Assembly (NCBI GenBank): GCA_964354345.1
Contig: CAYGZL010000170.1
Coordinates: forward strand, 1-64,000
Direction: 5' to 3'
Source of the DNA: CAYGZL01 sp964354345
Lineage (GTDB): Bacteria > Chloroflexota > Anaerolineae > Anaerolineales > UBA4823
DNA: 64,000 bases
Shown here: positions 15,933-24,708 of the stretch, piece after piece
Layout of the letters: each line of letters opens with the position of its first letter
Numbering within the stretch: the first letter of the stretch is position 1
Translations under genes and position numbers: made by a program
The notes under the pieces: generated by a model
Seen by the model: the letters and a program-made list of their open reading frames with translations, nothing else
What the model was told of the DNA's origin: nothing
The model's database searches: none

Positions 15933-16889
15933 CTACACATACAACCAGCATTGAACCAGGCGCCCTTCTTTATCGAGCGTGGGCGGATCCTGGTCGCACT
16001 TCTCAAAACGGAATGGGCAGCGAGGTGCGAACCGGCAACCAGCGGGGATGTTGATCAGACTGGGAGGTTGCCCGGTGATAAACTCAGGTTCTTGGGTGCC
16101 GCGCAACCGGGGAACGCTGGCCATCAGTTTCTGGGAATACGGGTGAAGTGGGGCGGTGAAGAAACGGGCAGCATCGCTTGTCTCAACGATTTGACCGGCA
16201 TACATCACAGCTACATCGTCAGCCAGTTCGCTGGAGGTGGCAATGTCATGGGTGATCAAGATATAACTCGTCCCGAAACCCTGCTTGATCTTCTTAAGCA
16301 CATTCATGATATTGGCCTGGGTGAGTAGATCCAAGGCCGAGGTCGGCTCATCCAGGATGATCAGGTTGGGCGAGGTGACCAGCGCCATGGCGATCGCCAC
16401 GCGCTGCCGCATCCCACCGCTGAGCTCAAATGGATAGCGGGTCAAGAAATCACCCGGCACACCCACGCTCTGGAACATTTTAACGGCGACGCCGAGCGCT
16501 TCTTCTTTCTTGCTTCCCAGGTGAATCATGACGGGTTCAGCCACCTGATCGCCAACCCGGATCACCGGGTTCAGGGCGTTCATGGCCGCCTGGGGCACCA
16601 GCGACATCGCCACCCAGCGTACATTATGGCGGAATTCCTCTTCACCGAGCACCATCACATCCTTACCATCCAGGAACACTTTCCCGCTGTAGGTCTCAAC
16701 ATTGCGCGGTAGGAGCCGTAAAATTGCCTTGGCCAATGAGCTCTTCCCACAGCCAGATTCACCGATAATGACGACGGCACGGTTGTAATCGAGGCTAAAG
16801 TTCACGCCATCCACGGCCTGAACTGGACCGATCGTGGTGCGGAAGTACAGCTTCAGATCTTCGATGCGTAACAGTTTGTCAGCAGCCAT
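15933..16889 (-). CDS. Peptide-type ABC transporter ATPase (first of the main operon)
   Basis: ATPase of 318 residues in the OppD/DppD branch. Walker A GESGCGKSSLAKAIL, signature LSGGMRQRVAIAMAL, Walker B LIILDEPTSALDLLT, C-terminal GCRFAPRCPFRFEKC. It starts four bases after the stop of the permease gene, so the operon is very compact here. It pairs with the ATPase encoded just downstream. Confidence 0.88.
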   Translation of the reverse strand: MAADKLLRIEDLKLYFRTTIGPVQAVDGVNFSLDYNRAVVIIGESGCGKSSLAKAILRLLPRNVETYSGKVFLDGKDVMVLGEEEFRHNVRWVAMSLVPQAAMNALNPVIRVGDQVAEPVMIHLGSKKEEALGVAVKMFQSVGVPGDFLTRYPFELSGGMRQRVAIAMALVTSPNLIILDEPTSALDLLTQANIMNVLKKIKQGFGTSYILITHDIATSSELADDVAVMYAGQIVETSDAARFFTAPLHPYSQKLMASVPRLRGTQEPEFITGQPPSLINIPAGCRFAPRCPFRFEKCDQDPPTLDKEGRLVQCWLYV

Positions 16890-16893
16890 GCCT

Positions 16894-18237
16894 TTATAGC
16901 CCTCGCAGTCTTGGGTTGAAGATGCGGTCTAAAGAGAAGCCCAGGAAAGCAAAGGCCAGACCAGCCAGCATGAGCAGAACTGCCGGCTCTAGCACCCAGT
17001 AATAAAGCCCTTTATATAAAGCGCCGTTGTTTTGAGCGTCATTGATAATTTTGCCCCAGGTCGGCAAGACCGGATCGCCCAGGCCCAGCACAGCCAGGGA
17101 AGCCTCCAGGAACACGTAGGTGGGAATACCAATCACCAGGCCAGGGATCAGCAAGGGGATCAGGCGTGGCGTCAGGTAGAGGAAGATGATCCGCCAACTG
17201 CTGGCGCCATACGAACGTGCTGCTTCAATATAGGGCGATTCCTTGATCTGTAAGAACGTGGACCGGTAAGTTAAAATCCCTTGCCCGAAAATACTCAACA
17301 AGATCGTGACACCTAAGATAACCCAGATGCTTTTCGAGTAAAAGGTGCCGATCATGATCAGAATGGGTAGGAAAGGGATGACCAGGTTGACGCCGGTAAT
17401 GCGCTGGATGATCTCGTCCAACCAGCCGCCGAACCACACGCCGATGGCGGCGATCACCATGGTCGTCAGCGTGGTGCCCAGCGCGGCAATCAAACCGAAG
17501 GATATGGCGATCGGTGTACCCCATAGCAACGCCACACCCAGGTCGCGGCGCAGGTGGTCGGTGCCCGCCCAACCGGAGACCTGGCCCAAAACGACTAACT
17601 CGGCATCCAGGTCGCAGTTCTCTTCAAACATCAAGCCGCTGATGCGCAGCTCATAGGTTCCTTTGACTGTTGGGGGATTTGCGATCGCCGGATCCGCGAC
17701 GAATAAGCCAACCTGCGGGTCAATCCCTCCCATCCTGCGCAGCAGTTTGGCGTCCTGATCGAAGCGAAAGGTCTGGGTTTTATCTACCGAAAAATCCGCC
17801 ACCCGGATTTCGCGCTGGTCCGGGGTCCACCAGGTGATGGCCACGTTGGGTTTCTTTTCTTGGAACTTGGACTTAAAATACAAAATCATTTCCGATGGAA
17901 ATGTGTCAAGTTGGTAGTCAAAGCTGAAAGTAATCGCTGTTTTCGTCACACCCTGGACGATTTCAGTTGTTTTCTTGGCTGTGCCATCCAAGGTGCTCAG
18001 ACTGAATGACGAGAGCAGTTTTTCTTTGCGAAAGAGGTTGGTCCATTCTGGTGGAGCAAATTTCGGGTTCTTATACCACACCTCTTCACCGCCGCGCCAC
18101 AGAGTGATGGCTTTGTCGTACGGAATGACAATTAAGGTAACCACCGATAAAACCAGTAGCAATGAGATGATCAAGAGTCCGACGATCGCCGATGGATAGC
18201 GAAAGAGTTCCTGAAGTGTTTTAGGTAAGCGCTTCAT
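16894..18237 (-). CDS. Peptide-type ABC permease (DppC class) with large external insert
   Basis: Permease of 447 residues, against about 290-300 for ordinary DppC proteins. The first membrane helix (about residues 17-38) is followed by roughly 180 residues of non-membrane sequence, presumably extracytoplasmic, before the conserved core: GTDHLRRDLGVALLWGTPIA, then five helices with the EAA-type loop EAARSYGASSWRIIFLYLTP. The G(T)D-x-x-RD motif confirms the DppC class. The insert, with segments such as ISGLMFEENCDLDAELVVLG, has beta-strand-like character; it may contact the very large binding protein of the same operon. It overlaps the preceding permease gene by 4 nt. Confidence 0.85.
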   Translation of the reverse strand: MKRLPKTLQELFRYPSAIVGLLIISLLLVLSVVTLIVIPYDKAITLWRGGEEVWYKNPKFAPPEWTNLFRKEKLLSSFSLSTLDGTAKKTTEIVQGVTKTAITFSFDYQLDTFPSEMILYFKSKFQEKKPNVAITWWTPDQREIRVADFSVDKTQTFRFDQDAKLLRRMGGIDPQVGLFVADPAIANPPTVKGTYELRISGLMFEENCDLDAELVVLGQVSGWAGTDHLRRDLGVALLWGTPIAISFGLIAALGTTLTTMVIAAIGVWFGGWLDEIIQRITGVNLVIPFLPILIMIGTFYSKSIWVILGVTILLSIFGQGILTYRSTFLQIKESPYIEAARSYGASSWRIIFLYLTPRLIPLLIPGLVIGIPTYVFLEASLAVLGLGDPVLPTWGKIINDAQNNGALYKGLYYWVLEPAVLLMLAGLAFAFLGFSLDRIFNPRLRGL

Positions 18238-19373
18238 GAGGTTCTCCCTTCACCGCCAACCTTAACCCGTGGATCAACCAGGGCATAAATAAAATCCAGC
18301 AGGAAGAGGGTGATGGCCAACAGGTAAGCGGTAATAATAGTGGAGCCGACGATCACGGGGGTATCATACAGGCCGACGGCTTCAATGAATTTTCGCCCTA
18401 AACCCGGCCACTGAAATATCGTTTCGAAAATTGGCGCACCCGTCCAGGCGTAGATCAGGAAAAACGCAAAGTTGGTGATAATGTATGGCAGGGTTGGGCG
18501 CAGAATGTAGCGGCGTTCGATATCACGGGAGGCCAACCCCTTGGCCTTGGCGATATCCACGTAATCTTCACTCGAATAGATCAGGAAGAAAGTCCGCCAG
18601 CCATATACACTGATGAACAATGAATTCAGGGTGAGTGCCATGAGGGGCAAGATCATGTGCTTCATCATGCTGAGCGCATAGGCGACCGGGGATTCGGGCG
18701 GTGGTGCATCCACCATCCCGCTGAAGGGTAGAACCCTCAGTAAGGCAGCAAAAATTAAGAGCAAAAAAATCCCATAAAACCAGGCAGGCGCAGCGGAACT
18801 CGGTGAAAGAGTCACAAAAAACTTATCCCAGAAACTGCCGTATTTTCTAGATAAGGATAGCGCAATGAACATTTGGATAAAAAATAATATCAGACCGGAG
18901 GTGCCGAATAAGACTAATGTCGATGGCAGACGTTCTAGAATGATATTACGCACCTGTTTTGAGCCTGCGTCGCTGTACATCTGTTCAGCCCACCCCAGGT
19001 TTAGCGTCAGTGCGTCCGTCAGGAAGCCAAGGCTGCGCACCAGGAAAGGTCGGTTTAAGCCCAGCCGCTCTTCCTGCAAACGCACCTGCTCAGCCAGGCG
19101 TTTCTCCTTGGCCTCGAGAGAGAGGGTTTTATAAATGGGATCATTCAAAACCTGTCCTTGGACATTCTCGCGGATCTGCCCACGGCGAATATTGTCGACA
19201 TATCCACCCATGTTGGCGATCAGGATCGTCAGGTAGACGCCAACGACGACCGTCACGAACAGGGTGGCTGTCCGCACAACTACATAGCGCGCCACCCGGT
19301 TCAAGGTACTGGTGAACGCTTTGCGCCCGGTAGCGCTGACATCGACTGGTATGACCTGTGTTGCTTCGCTCAT
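18234..19373 (-). CDS. Peptide-type ABC permease (DppB class)
   Basis: Permease of 379 residues. A long N-terminal cytoplasmic stretch precedes the first helix (VRTATLFVTVVVGVYLTILI). A charged segment of about 60 residues (QVLNDPIYKTLSLEAKEKRL and on) separates it from the core. The EAA-type loop is VDIAKAKGLASRDIERRYIL, followed by RPTLPYIITNFAFFLIYAW. First of two permeases. It begins 224 nt after the binding-protein gene, across a perfect hairpin, and overlaps the second permease gene by ATGA. Confidence 0.87.
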   Translation of the reverse strand: MSEATQVIPVDVSATGRKAFTSTLNRVARYVVVRTATLFVTVVVGVYLTILIANMGGYVDNIRRGQIRENVQGQVLNDPIYKTLSLEAKEKRLAEQVRLQEERLGLNRPFLVRSLGFLTDALTLNLGWAEQMYSDAGSKQVRNIILERLPSTLVLFGTSGLILFFIQMFIALSLSRKYGSFWDKFFVTLSPSSAAPAWFYGIFLLLIFAALLRVLPFSGMVDAPPPESPVAYALSMMKHMILPLMALTLNSLFISVYGWRTFFLIYSSEDYVDIAKAKGLASRDIERRYILRPTLPYIITNFAFFLIYAWTGAPIFETIFQWPGLGRKFIEAVGLYDTPVIVGSTIITAYLLAITLFLLDFIYALVDPRVKVGGEGRTS

Positions 19374-19534
19374 AACAGCTCACTTTCTGATTTGAAATAA
19401 TTTTCTGATATTCATACTACCAGTAAAGGCAACACGTTCAGATGTTGCATCGACCCGTGGCAGATACTTACTTTTTTGATAAATTCTATCGAAGGGGGCA
19501 CACACGGGTGAATGATATTCTGATCGAGTAGAAT

Positions 19535-19575
19535 TCCGATAGGAACATGGTTGGGTAAACCATGTTCCTATCGGA
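19535..19575 (-). terminator. Perfect 18-bp hairpin between binding-protein and permease genes
   Basis: TCCGATAGGAACATGGTT (19535-19552) and its exact reverse complement (19558-19575) with a five-base loop. It lies 22 nt after the stop of the large binding-protein gene. There is no strong T-run on the minus strand (AATTCTAC follows), so it is more likely a 3'-end stabiliser or partial terminator that raises binding-protein mRNA over permease mRNA. Confidence 0.7.
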
Positions 19576-19596
19576 TTTATGGGGTAAATGAAAGGG

Positions 19597-22233
19597 TTAT
19601 GGGGCCGTTACGAACTCAAAGGGGGCGAACGCTGGAATGCTGACCAGCTTGGAAGCAATTGCGACTTCCAGCTTGTTCGAGCCGGCTTCGAGCTGCTTGG
19701 TGATATCCGCACTCAGCGTGATGGAGAACTTGCCATCTTCGACCGGGGTGGCTGCCCCGGTGGTTACCAGGACGCCCTTGGCGTTGAATAGCAAGAATTT
19801 CACTTCGGCGAGGTCGGCGTTCTTGTAGGGTTTGCCTTCGAAGGTTACCAGCACGTCAAACTTGGCTTCCTTACCAATCGTGACCTGGCTTGGGCCATCC
19901 AGCTCAGCCGTAGCGATCATCGGCGTGCCGAAGCGCGCCCACTTTGAAGCTGGATCGACAAATCCGTCGAAGCGGTTGATGGTGAGGGTCTTCTCAGTCG
20001 TGAAGGCCTTGTTCAGATAGAAGGGACCGGTGCCGATCCAGAAGTGACCCTGGATCTTGAAGAATTGGGTCAAGTTCTTGTAGCGCAGAGCGATTTCTTC
20101 CGGCTTGACATATGCGCCCAGCGTCGCGGCATAGGGCAGGTAGTTATCCGTTGTCGCCTTGTCCAGGTCGGCTTTCAGGATTGCCAGGCTGGGGCCAGCG
20201 ATGTAACTCATCCACTCTACTCCCTTGCGCTTGCTGGCCTTGTCGGTTGAAAAAGCCAGAGCCTTCTTAACATCTTTTTCGGCGTCGGCCATCAGGCCGA
20301 TCGCCAGGTTATGCCATGCACCAGGACCAAAGCCATAGTTGGGCCACATGGTGTACACACTATATTCGGCATCCAAATAGATTTGGTCCGTGTAGTACTC
20401 GATCACAAGTGGTTCGGTGGAGGCAATCTTGAAGCCCTTGAATGCCGACATGAAGGCATCGAGAGCGGGCACAGCTGATTCATCGAAGTTGGGGCTGTCG
20501 GCTTTGCCGCGGTCGAAGGTCAGGATCATGCCCATCACGAAGTCGCCAATCGACAGAGTGCTGCCATCGTGCCACTTGACCGTCTTGAACAGGTCAGCCG
20601 GGTAGGTGACCACGCTCTTGACATTGGCAGTCACGGTTGAGGTGAACTTCTCACCAACCGTGATGAACTTCTGATCCTTGGCGTTCCAGTCCGCCCAGGC
20701 GTCCTTGGGAACTTCGATGCTTGCGGCGGTCTTGAGGGTGAACCAGTCCAGAGTCTTGCCGACCGGCAGGCCCTCTTTCACCGTTACCTCAGCTTTATCG
20801 ATGCGCTGCGGCCAGACCAGACCGGTGTAGGGGTCAGAAAGTGTGCCGTAGTCCATTGTGGCGCGACCCGGCATTTGGTCGTAAATCCAGTTGCTGCCGG
20901 CGAGTGGGTTCCAGGGTTCAACCAGGATGCCGGGCTGAGCGATCTTCATCACACCGCCATCTTGATCTTTGAAGCGGATCGTGTAAGGCCACAGAGAGCC
21001 GCCGGAAACACCGCCAGCCAGGTCATAGGCAACTGTCACATTGGCCTTCTGGGGTCCGAAGCTGAGTTGATCCACGACCCAAACGCGTACGGAGTCCTGC
21101 ATGCTCAGTTCCAATGCCCTGGAGAAGAGCTGCTTGCGTTCGTCCATGCTCTTGAAATCGTTGACCCACAGTTTCTTAGAGATCGAGTAATATTCCTCCG
21201 AGGGCTTATAGCCCTGCCAGAGCGGCGAGCCGCTGCCCAAGGGGGTGTAGAAGTAACCGAAGTTGGTGGCGTCATCGCGGCTGACAGCCGTAGTGATCCA
21301 GCCACCGGTGTAGAAGTGCATCTTGCCGTCATTTGGATTGCTCTGGTTCCAAATCGGGGAGGCCTCGGTGCGGGTCTTGTACTGGCGATCAACAGTGAAG
21401 CCGATCTTCTCGAGCTGGCTGCAGAAGTAGTCGCCAATTTGGCGGCGCTGATCCTCGACGCGGATGATGGCGATCAGGACGACCGGCTCGTTATTGAAGT
21501 TCCACTTATCACCGACAAGCGTGGCGCCCAGAGTCTGCATTTCCTTGGTGACGATTTCCTTGGCCTTGTCCAGGTTGTAGGCATACTGGGCCTCGATCTT
21601 GCGGGAGACATCCACGTAGCGGGCGTAGTCAGGGAAGTTGGCGTTGAGGTTGGTGAATTTCGGGATGGCCAGGCCGCTATAGATTTCCTGGACCACGTAG
21701 TTGCGGTCGATCAGCATGTTCATCGCTTCCCGGACCGCGGGGACGGAGAAGGGATTCAACTTCTTGGAGCCCTCGAAAACCGGACCGGCCGGGTTGAAGG
21801 TGATCTCGTTGTAGGAGCCGAAGGCGTTGGTGTAGCCCAGATTGGGATCTGCCTTGAGTTCCTTGAACACTCCGGCATCCGCAACGCTGTAGGCGTACAC
21901 GTCAATGTCGCCTGCCTGCAGTTGCTTGATGGCAGCCTGAGCCGAGTTCTGCTCAGTGAAGACAACCGTGTCAACCCAGGCGCCCTTGCGCGTCGAGGGG
22001 ACGGGGGTAGGGGGAGCCACGGTGACTTGAACTATCTTCGTGACTTCCTTAACGGTTTCCTTGGGAACTTCCTTCGTGACTTCCTTGATGGTTTCCTTGC
22101 CAGGAATTTCCTTCGTGACTTCCTTGATGACTTCCTTGGTTTCCACGACGGTTGTTGTTCCGCAAGCCGCCAGGACCATGCTCAGAATCATGATGATGCT
22201 GAACACAGCCAATACTTTAGATCGAACGTTCAT
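19597..22233 (-). CDS. Very large family-5 solute-binding lipoprotein
   Basis: Extracytoplasmic peptide/opine-type binding protein, 878 residues, against the usual 500-600. Signal peptide with lipobox LAAC, anchor Cys24. Residues about 30-75 are an imperfect run of EVTKEV-like units, probably a helical stalk. The family-5 core follows (NPFSVPAVREAMNMLIDRNY; TVKWHDGSTLSIGDFVMGM near the middle). The final ~95 residues (from PSQVTIGKEAKFDVLVTFEG) look like an immunoglobulin-like beta domain. The ATG at 22233 is chosen because GGAGGAG lies just upstream. First gene of the operon with two permeases, two ATPases and a small membrane protein. The ligand is unknown. Confidence 0.85.
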   Translation of the reverse strand: MNVRSKVLAVFSIIMILSMVLAACGTTTVVETKEVIKEVTKEIPGKETIKEVTKEVPKETVKEVTKIVQVTVAPPTPVPSTRKGAWVDTVVFTEQNSAQAAIKQLQAGDIDVYAYSVADAGVFKELKADPNLGYTNAFGSYNEITFNPAGPVFEGSKKLNPFSVPAVREAMNMLIDRNYVVQEIYSGLAIPKFTNLNANFPDYARYVDVSRKIEAQYAYNLDKAKEIVTKEMQTLGATLVGDKWNFNNEPVVLIAIIRVEDQRRQIGDYFCSQLEKIGFTVDRQYKTRTEASPIWNQSNPNDGKMHFYTGGWITTAVSRDDATNFGYFYTPLGSGSPLWQGYKPSEEYYSISKKLWVNDFKSMDERKQLFSRALELSMQDSVRVWVVDQLSFGPQKANVTVAYDLAGGVSGGSLWPYTIRFKDQDGGVMKIAQPGILVEPWNPLAGSNWIYDQMPGRATMDYGTLSDPYTGLVWPQRIDKAEVTVKEGLPVGKTLDWFTLKTAASIEVPKDAWADWNAKDQKFITVGEKFTSTVTANVKSVVTYPADLFKTVKWHDGSTLSIGDFVMGMILTFDRGKADSPNFDESAVPALDAFMSAFKGFKIASTEPLVIEYYTDQIYLDAEYSVYTMWPNYGFGPGAWHNLAIGLMADAEKDVKKALAFSTDKASKRKGVEWMSYIAGPSLAILKADLDKATTDNYLPYAATLGAYVKPEEIALRYKNLTQFFKIQGHFWIGTGPFYLNKAFTTEKTLTINRFDGFVDPASKWARFGTPMIATAELDGPSQVTIGKEAKFDVLVTFEGKPYKNADLAEVKFLLFNAKGVLVTTGAATPVEDGKFSITLSADITKQLEAGSNKLEVAIASKLVSIPAFAPFEFVTAP
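22035..22150 (-). repeat. Degenerate tandem repeat coding EVTKEV-type units
   Basis: Imperfect units built on CTTCCTTGATG/CTTCCTTCGTGA on the plus strand encode ETKEVIKEVTKE and similar strings in the binding lipoprotein's stalk. Regular charge alternation suggests an extended helix or coiled coil. Such DNA could vary in copy number between strains. Confidence 0.7.
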
Positions 22234-22327
22234 GGTTTCTCCTCCATACAAAATAAATAGATTGGATAAAATGTTTGTAGAAATGTTCTGGCCAGATGGC
22301 CTCTCAAACCACAGACATTACTTCTGC

Positions 22328-22342
22328 TAATCAACCACCTCC
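22328..22342 (-). promoter_or_regulatory. Upstream SD-like block with TGATTA in binding-protein leader
   Basis: Minus-strand GGAGAGGAGGTGGTTGATTA, 94 nt upstream of the ATG. The same two elements occur in the bmpA leader (6177-6192) at nearly the same distance. Here a frame starting at the TTG at 22334 (or the adjoining ATT) runs 34 codons and stops with TGA at 22232-22230, overlapping the gene's own ATG as ATGA, so a coupled leader peptide is conceivable. The spacing from the SD-like block to TTG is short (2 nt). Confidence 0.45.
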
Positions 22343-22355
22343 TCTCCAATTAAGG

Positions 22356-22396
22356 ACGCAAACACAAGCCTGGGAATGCCTAGCTTGTTCTTGCGT
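22356..22396 (-). promoter_or_regulatory. Stem-loop in the binding-protein mRNA leader
   Basis: ACGCAAACACAAGC (22356-22369) pairs with GCTTGTTCTTGCGT (22383-22396): 12 pairs plus a two-base mismatch, closing a 13-base loop. It falls inside the predicted 5' leader, between the promoter at 22418-22447 and the SD-like block. A stabilising stem or a regulatory structure is possible; I recognise no known riboswitch. Confidence 0.5.
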
Positions 22397-22417
22397 TGGA
22401 TGTTTTCTTAATCTTAA

Positions 22418-22447
22418 TTTATACCATATTAACTGAAAAGCGGTCAA
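22418..22447 (-). promoter_or_regulatory. Predicted promoter of the large peptide-transport operon
   Basis: Minus-strand TTGACC (22447-22442), an 18-nt spacer, and TATAAA (22423-22418). Transcription would start near 22411, giving a leader of about 178 nt that contains the stem-loop and the SD-like block. Confidence 0.6.
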
Positions 22448-22461
22448 CCTGTTTTAAAAGA

Positions 22462-24444
22462 TCATTGTGATTTACATGCATTGCCATAATCCAAAACTTC
22501 AATATTCCATAATGAACTATTATTCCAGACGGAATTCTTTATCCCACACAGGTCTGGACGCGTTGCGATCATTTGCCAATGTAGATACAGGGGCAGGACC
22601 GGCAATTGCTCGCTGAATATACCTTGCGCCTGGATCTGCGCTGCCTGGTAAGCCGGCTCATCCGGGAGTGTTGTCCTGGCTTTCAGGCAGGCTCGATCAA
22701 ACTCCGGGTCGCTAAAGCCACTGGCATTGGCGCCGCCCCAACTCATTGAGTATTCTGGATACACTCCCGGAATATCAGAGCTGAGGAATAATCCGCAGGA
22801 TGCTTCTGCCGTTACCGTCCAGGCGAGCAGGGCTGCTGAGAAATGGCGCCCGAAGAGCGGACCTTCAGGTCCGGGGGCATACAGCTCCTCAGGGGAAAGG
22901 CTTTGGATGTTTGCCTGCACTCCACACTGAGCCAGCGATTCCTTGATGAACGAGGCAGCCTTCTGGCGCATCTGGCTCTGGTCAACCAACAGTGAGAAGG
23001 TAAATGTCGTGCCATCTGGAACATCTGGCACTCCCTGAGACTGGCGCGGTGTACGCGGGTCACCGTCTTTATCCAACCAGCCCATTGTTTCGAGCTGTGT
23101 GGCTCCCGCGTGTGGATCATACGGATACTTTCTGACCTGCGTAGCTGCGAGTGGGTGGCTGGGCGGTACGTAACTGTCCGGTGCCTGAGAATAACCTTGA
23201 AAGAGGGATTGAATCAGCTGCTCTCGATCAATGCACTGGGCGATTGCCTGGCGGACCTCTTTGGATTGAAACAACGGTAGCGGTGACTTTAACTTCAAAT
23301 CTGGCAGGCTGGCCAGACCAAAAACCAATTGCTCCCAGGCCAGGCCGCGGTTGATTCCTAACTGGATTACGTCCTCTGCCTGCATTTTCAGCAACTCACT
23401 CGCCCGGCTTTCCAATCCATAACTTTCATCAAGGTAATCACATTCTCCTGCCTGGAGAGCTCGCAAGGCGGCGGTACTATCCGGGACAATGCGGTAGACC
23501 AGGAGGTCGAAAGAGGGCAAGCCTTCACCAGCCCGGAAATAGCGTGCATTGCGGGATAAGCGGATGACATCGCTGCTAATCCATTCATCGATCTGGTAGG
23601 GACCATAGCCGATTGGTTTTCGGCTGGATATTTCGGTTGTGGTCAGTTGGTTGGCTGGGGTATTCCCCCAGGTATGGCGCGGGAATGGAGCAAAGAAGGC
23701 AGTCGCATACGCTGGATTGCGATATCCTGGTGTGCCGCGCCATTCAACCGTTTGTTGATCAATGGTCTGGTATAGATCGGTGTGATCCAACAGCTCTGCC
23801 TGGACGGTTGGATAAAGGCTGCGCGCGACCTCGAATGCGTAAACCGAATCGTCCGCGGTAAGTGCTGTGCCATCTGACCACTGCAACCCCTGACGCAGTT
23901 TAAAATGCACCACCAGTTGGTCCATCTGAACGGGTTTTCTCCCGGTGTATTGCTGAGCGCAAGTTGTCTCCTGACAGCCGGTTGGGAAATAAGATATGCC
24001 TTCTTGAAGACTGGTCAGGTTACCGTAGCTGTCCACTATTCGATCCGCCAGGTTTACCTGGATACCTTCCAGTCGGGCGCCGTTATTCGCCAGGCTGGGT
24101 AAGCTTTCCAGGATCACCGGAGACGGCTTGAAATCAACCAGATCAATCGGACCGTCGTAAATCGCCGCTCGTACACTGCGCGCAGCCAGCGAATCATCTC
24201 CGTAGGGGAAAAGCGATTGGGGTTCACTGGCCAGGCAGATGGTGAGTTGCCTGGGTGGCTTGGGAGTACCAGTGGGTTCCGTTGTCTGGCCAGTGAAAGG
24301 GGTGCTTAAAGAAGTGATCGTTGATTGTGTCGCCAGCTTCGTGACCGCCGGCGTGGGTCGATCAGGTGCGCTGCATGAGTTGTTAAAGAGCAAGATTATC
24401 AGGATTAGAATTGACCAACCAGAAGTCCGCCAGGCGCGTCGCAT
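22462..24444 (-). CDS. Family-5 solute-binding lipoprotein of the sigma-factor operon
   Basis: Binding lipoprotein, 660 residues. Signal peptide ending in FNNSC, lipid anchor Cys, then a Thr/Pro-rich tether. Family-5 blocks: LQWSDGTALTADDSVYAFEV near residue 200, RKPIGYGPYQIDEW near 280, and KEVRQAIAQCIDREQLIQSL near 420. No permease or ATPase gene is adjacent. The gene is the third of an operon led by an ECF sigma factor (8 nt after the 82-residue gene). It may lend its ligand to one of the neighbouring peptide importers, or serve as an extracytoplasmic sensor for the sigma factor; the second idea is speculative. Confidence 0.85.
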   Translation of the reverse strand: MRRAWRTSGWSILILIILLFNNSCSAPDRPTPAVTKLATQSTITSLSTPFTGQTTEPTGTPKPPRQLTICLASEPQSLFPYGDDSLAARSVRAAIYDGPIDLVDFKPSPVILESLPSLANNGARLEGIQVNLADRIVDSYGNLTSLQEGISYFPTGCQETTCAQQYTGRKPVQMDQLVVHFKLRQGLQWSDGTALTADDSVYAFEVARSLYPTVQAELLDHTDLYQTIDQQTVEWRGTPGYRNPAYATAFFAPFPRHTWGNTPANQLTTTEISSRKPIGYGPYQIDEWISSDVIRLSRNARYFRAGEGLPSFDLLVYRIVPDSTAALRALQAGECDYLDESYGLESRASELLKMQAEDVIQLGINRGLAWEQLVFGLASLPDLKLKSPLPLFQSKEVRQAIAQCIDREQLIQSLFQGYSQAPDSYVPPSHPLAATQVRKYPYDPHAGATQLETMGWLDKDGDPRTPRQSQGVPDVPDGTTFTFSLLVDQSQMRQKAASFIKESLAQCGVQANIQSLSPEELYAPGPEGPLFGRHFSAALLAWTVTAEASCGLFLSSDIPGVYPEYSMSWGGANASGFSDPEFDRACLKARTTLPDEPAYQAAQIQAQGIFSEQLPVLPLYLHWQMIATRPDLCGIKNSVWNNSSLWNIEVLDYGNACKSQ

Positions 24445-24452
24445 AGTTGAAG

Positions 24453-24701
24453 TCAGCGGACTATGGAATTAACCGCATTTCTAGAGAGATATAAAAGAGC
24501 CAGGGCTGTGCCCAATTTTTGCACCCACGCTGGTTCAGTGATCGTTACATCATAATAGTGTTGGCTCCTGGCACGCTTGATCAATAAGGATTGGGCTGCG
24601 GCTTGCTGCAATAATTTTGCACGAGTTTCTTCCCTGGGTGGATGACAGGCCGCCCAATTCTTCAAGCAGCGTGCCAGATAGCGATCCATTTCATGTTTCA
24701 T
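24453..24701 (-). CDS. Small protein between ECF sigma factor and binding lipoprotein
   Basis: An 82-residue protein, opening 7 nt after the sigma-factor stop and ending 8 nt before the binding-lipoprotein gene. It has a charged N-terminal half (DRYLARCLKNWAACHPPREE, two Cys) and a short hydrophobic stretch near the C-terminus (LGTALALLYL) that is marginal for a membrane helix. Position immediately downstream of an ECF sigma factor is where anti-sigma factors usually lie, but no zinc-binding H-x3-C-x2-C motif is present. I do not recognise the family; an anti-sigma or accessory role is inference from position. Confidence 0.55.
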   Translation of the reverse strand: MKHEMDRYLARCLKNWAACHPPREETRAKLLQQAAAQSLLIKRARSQHYYDVTITEPAWVQKLGTALALLYLSRNAVNSIVR

Positions 24702-24708
24702 CGAATAC

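Noticed and set aside
22035..22150. CRISPR-like repeat array
   Set aside because: Units are short, imperfect and encode the EVTKEV-type stalk in frame, without spacers.
20875..22260. A 461-codon plus-strand open frame opposite the large binding-protein gene
   Set aside because: It is antisense to a gene with lipobox, family-5 motifs and ribosome-binding site. Its product is Gly/Asp/Leu-repetitive in a way that mirrors the sense codons, and it has no recognisable domain.
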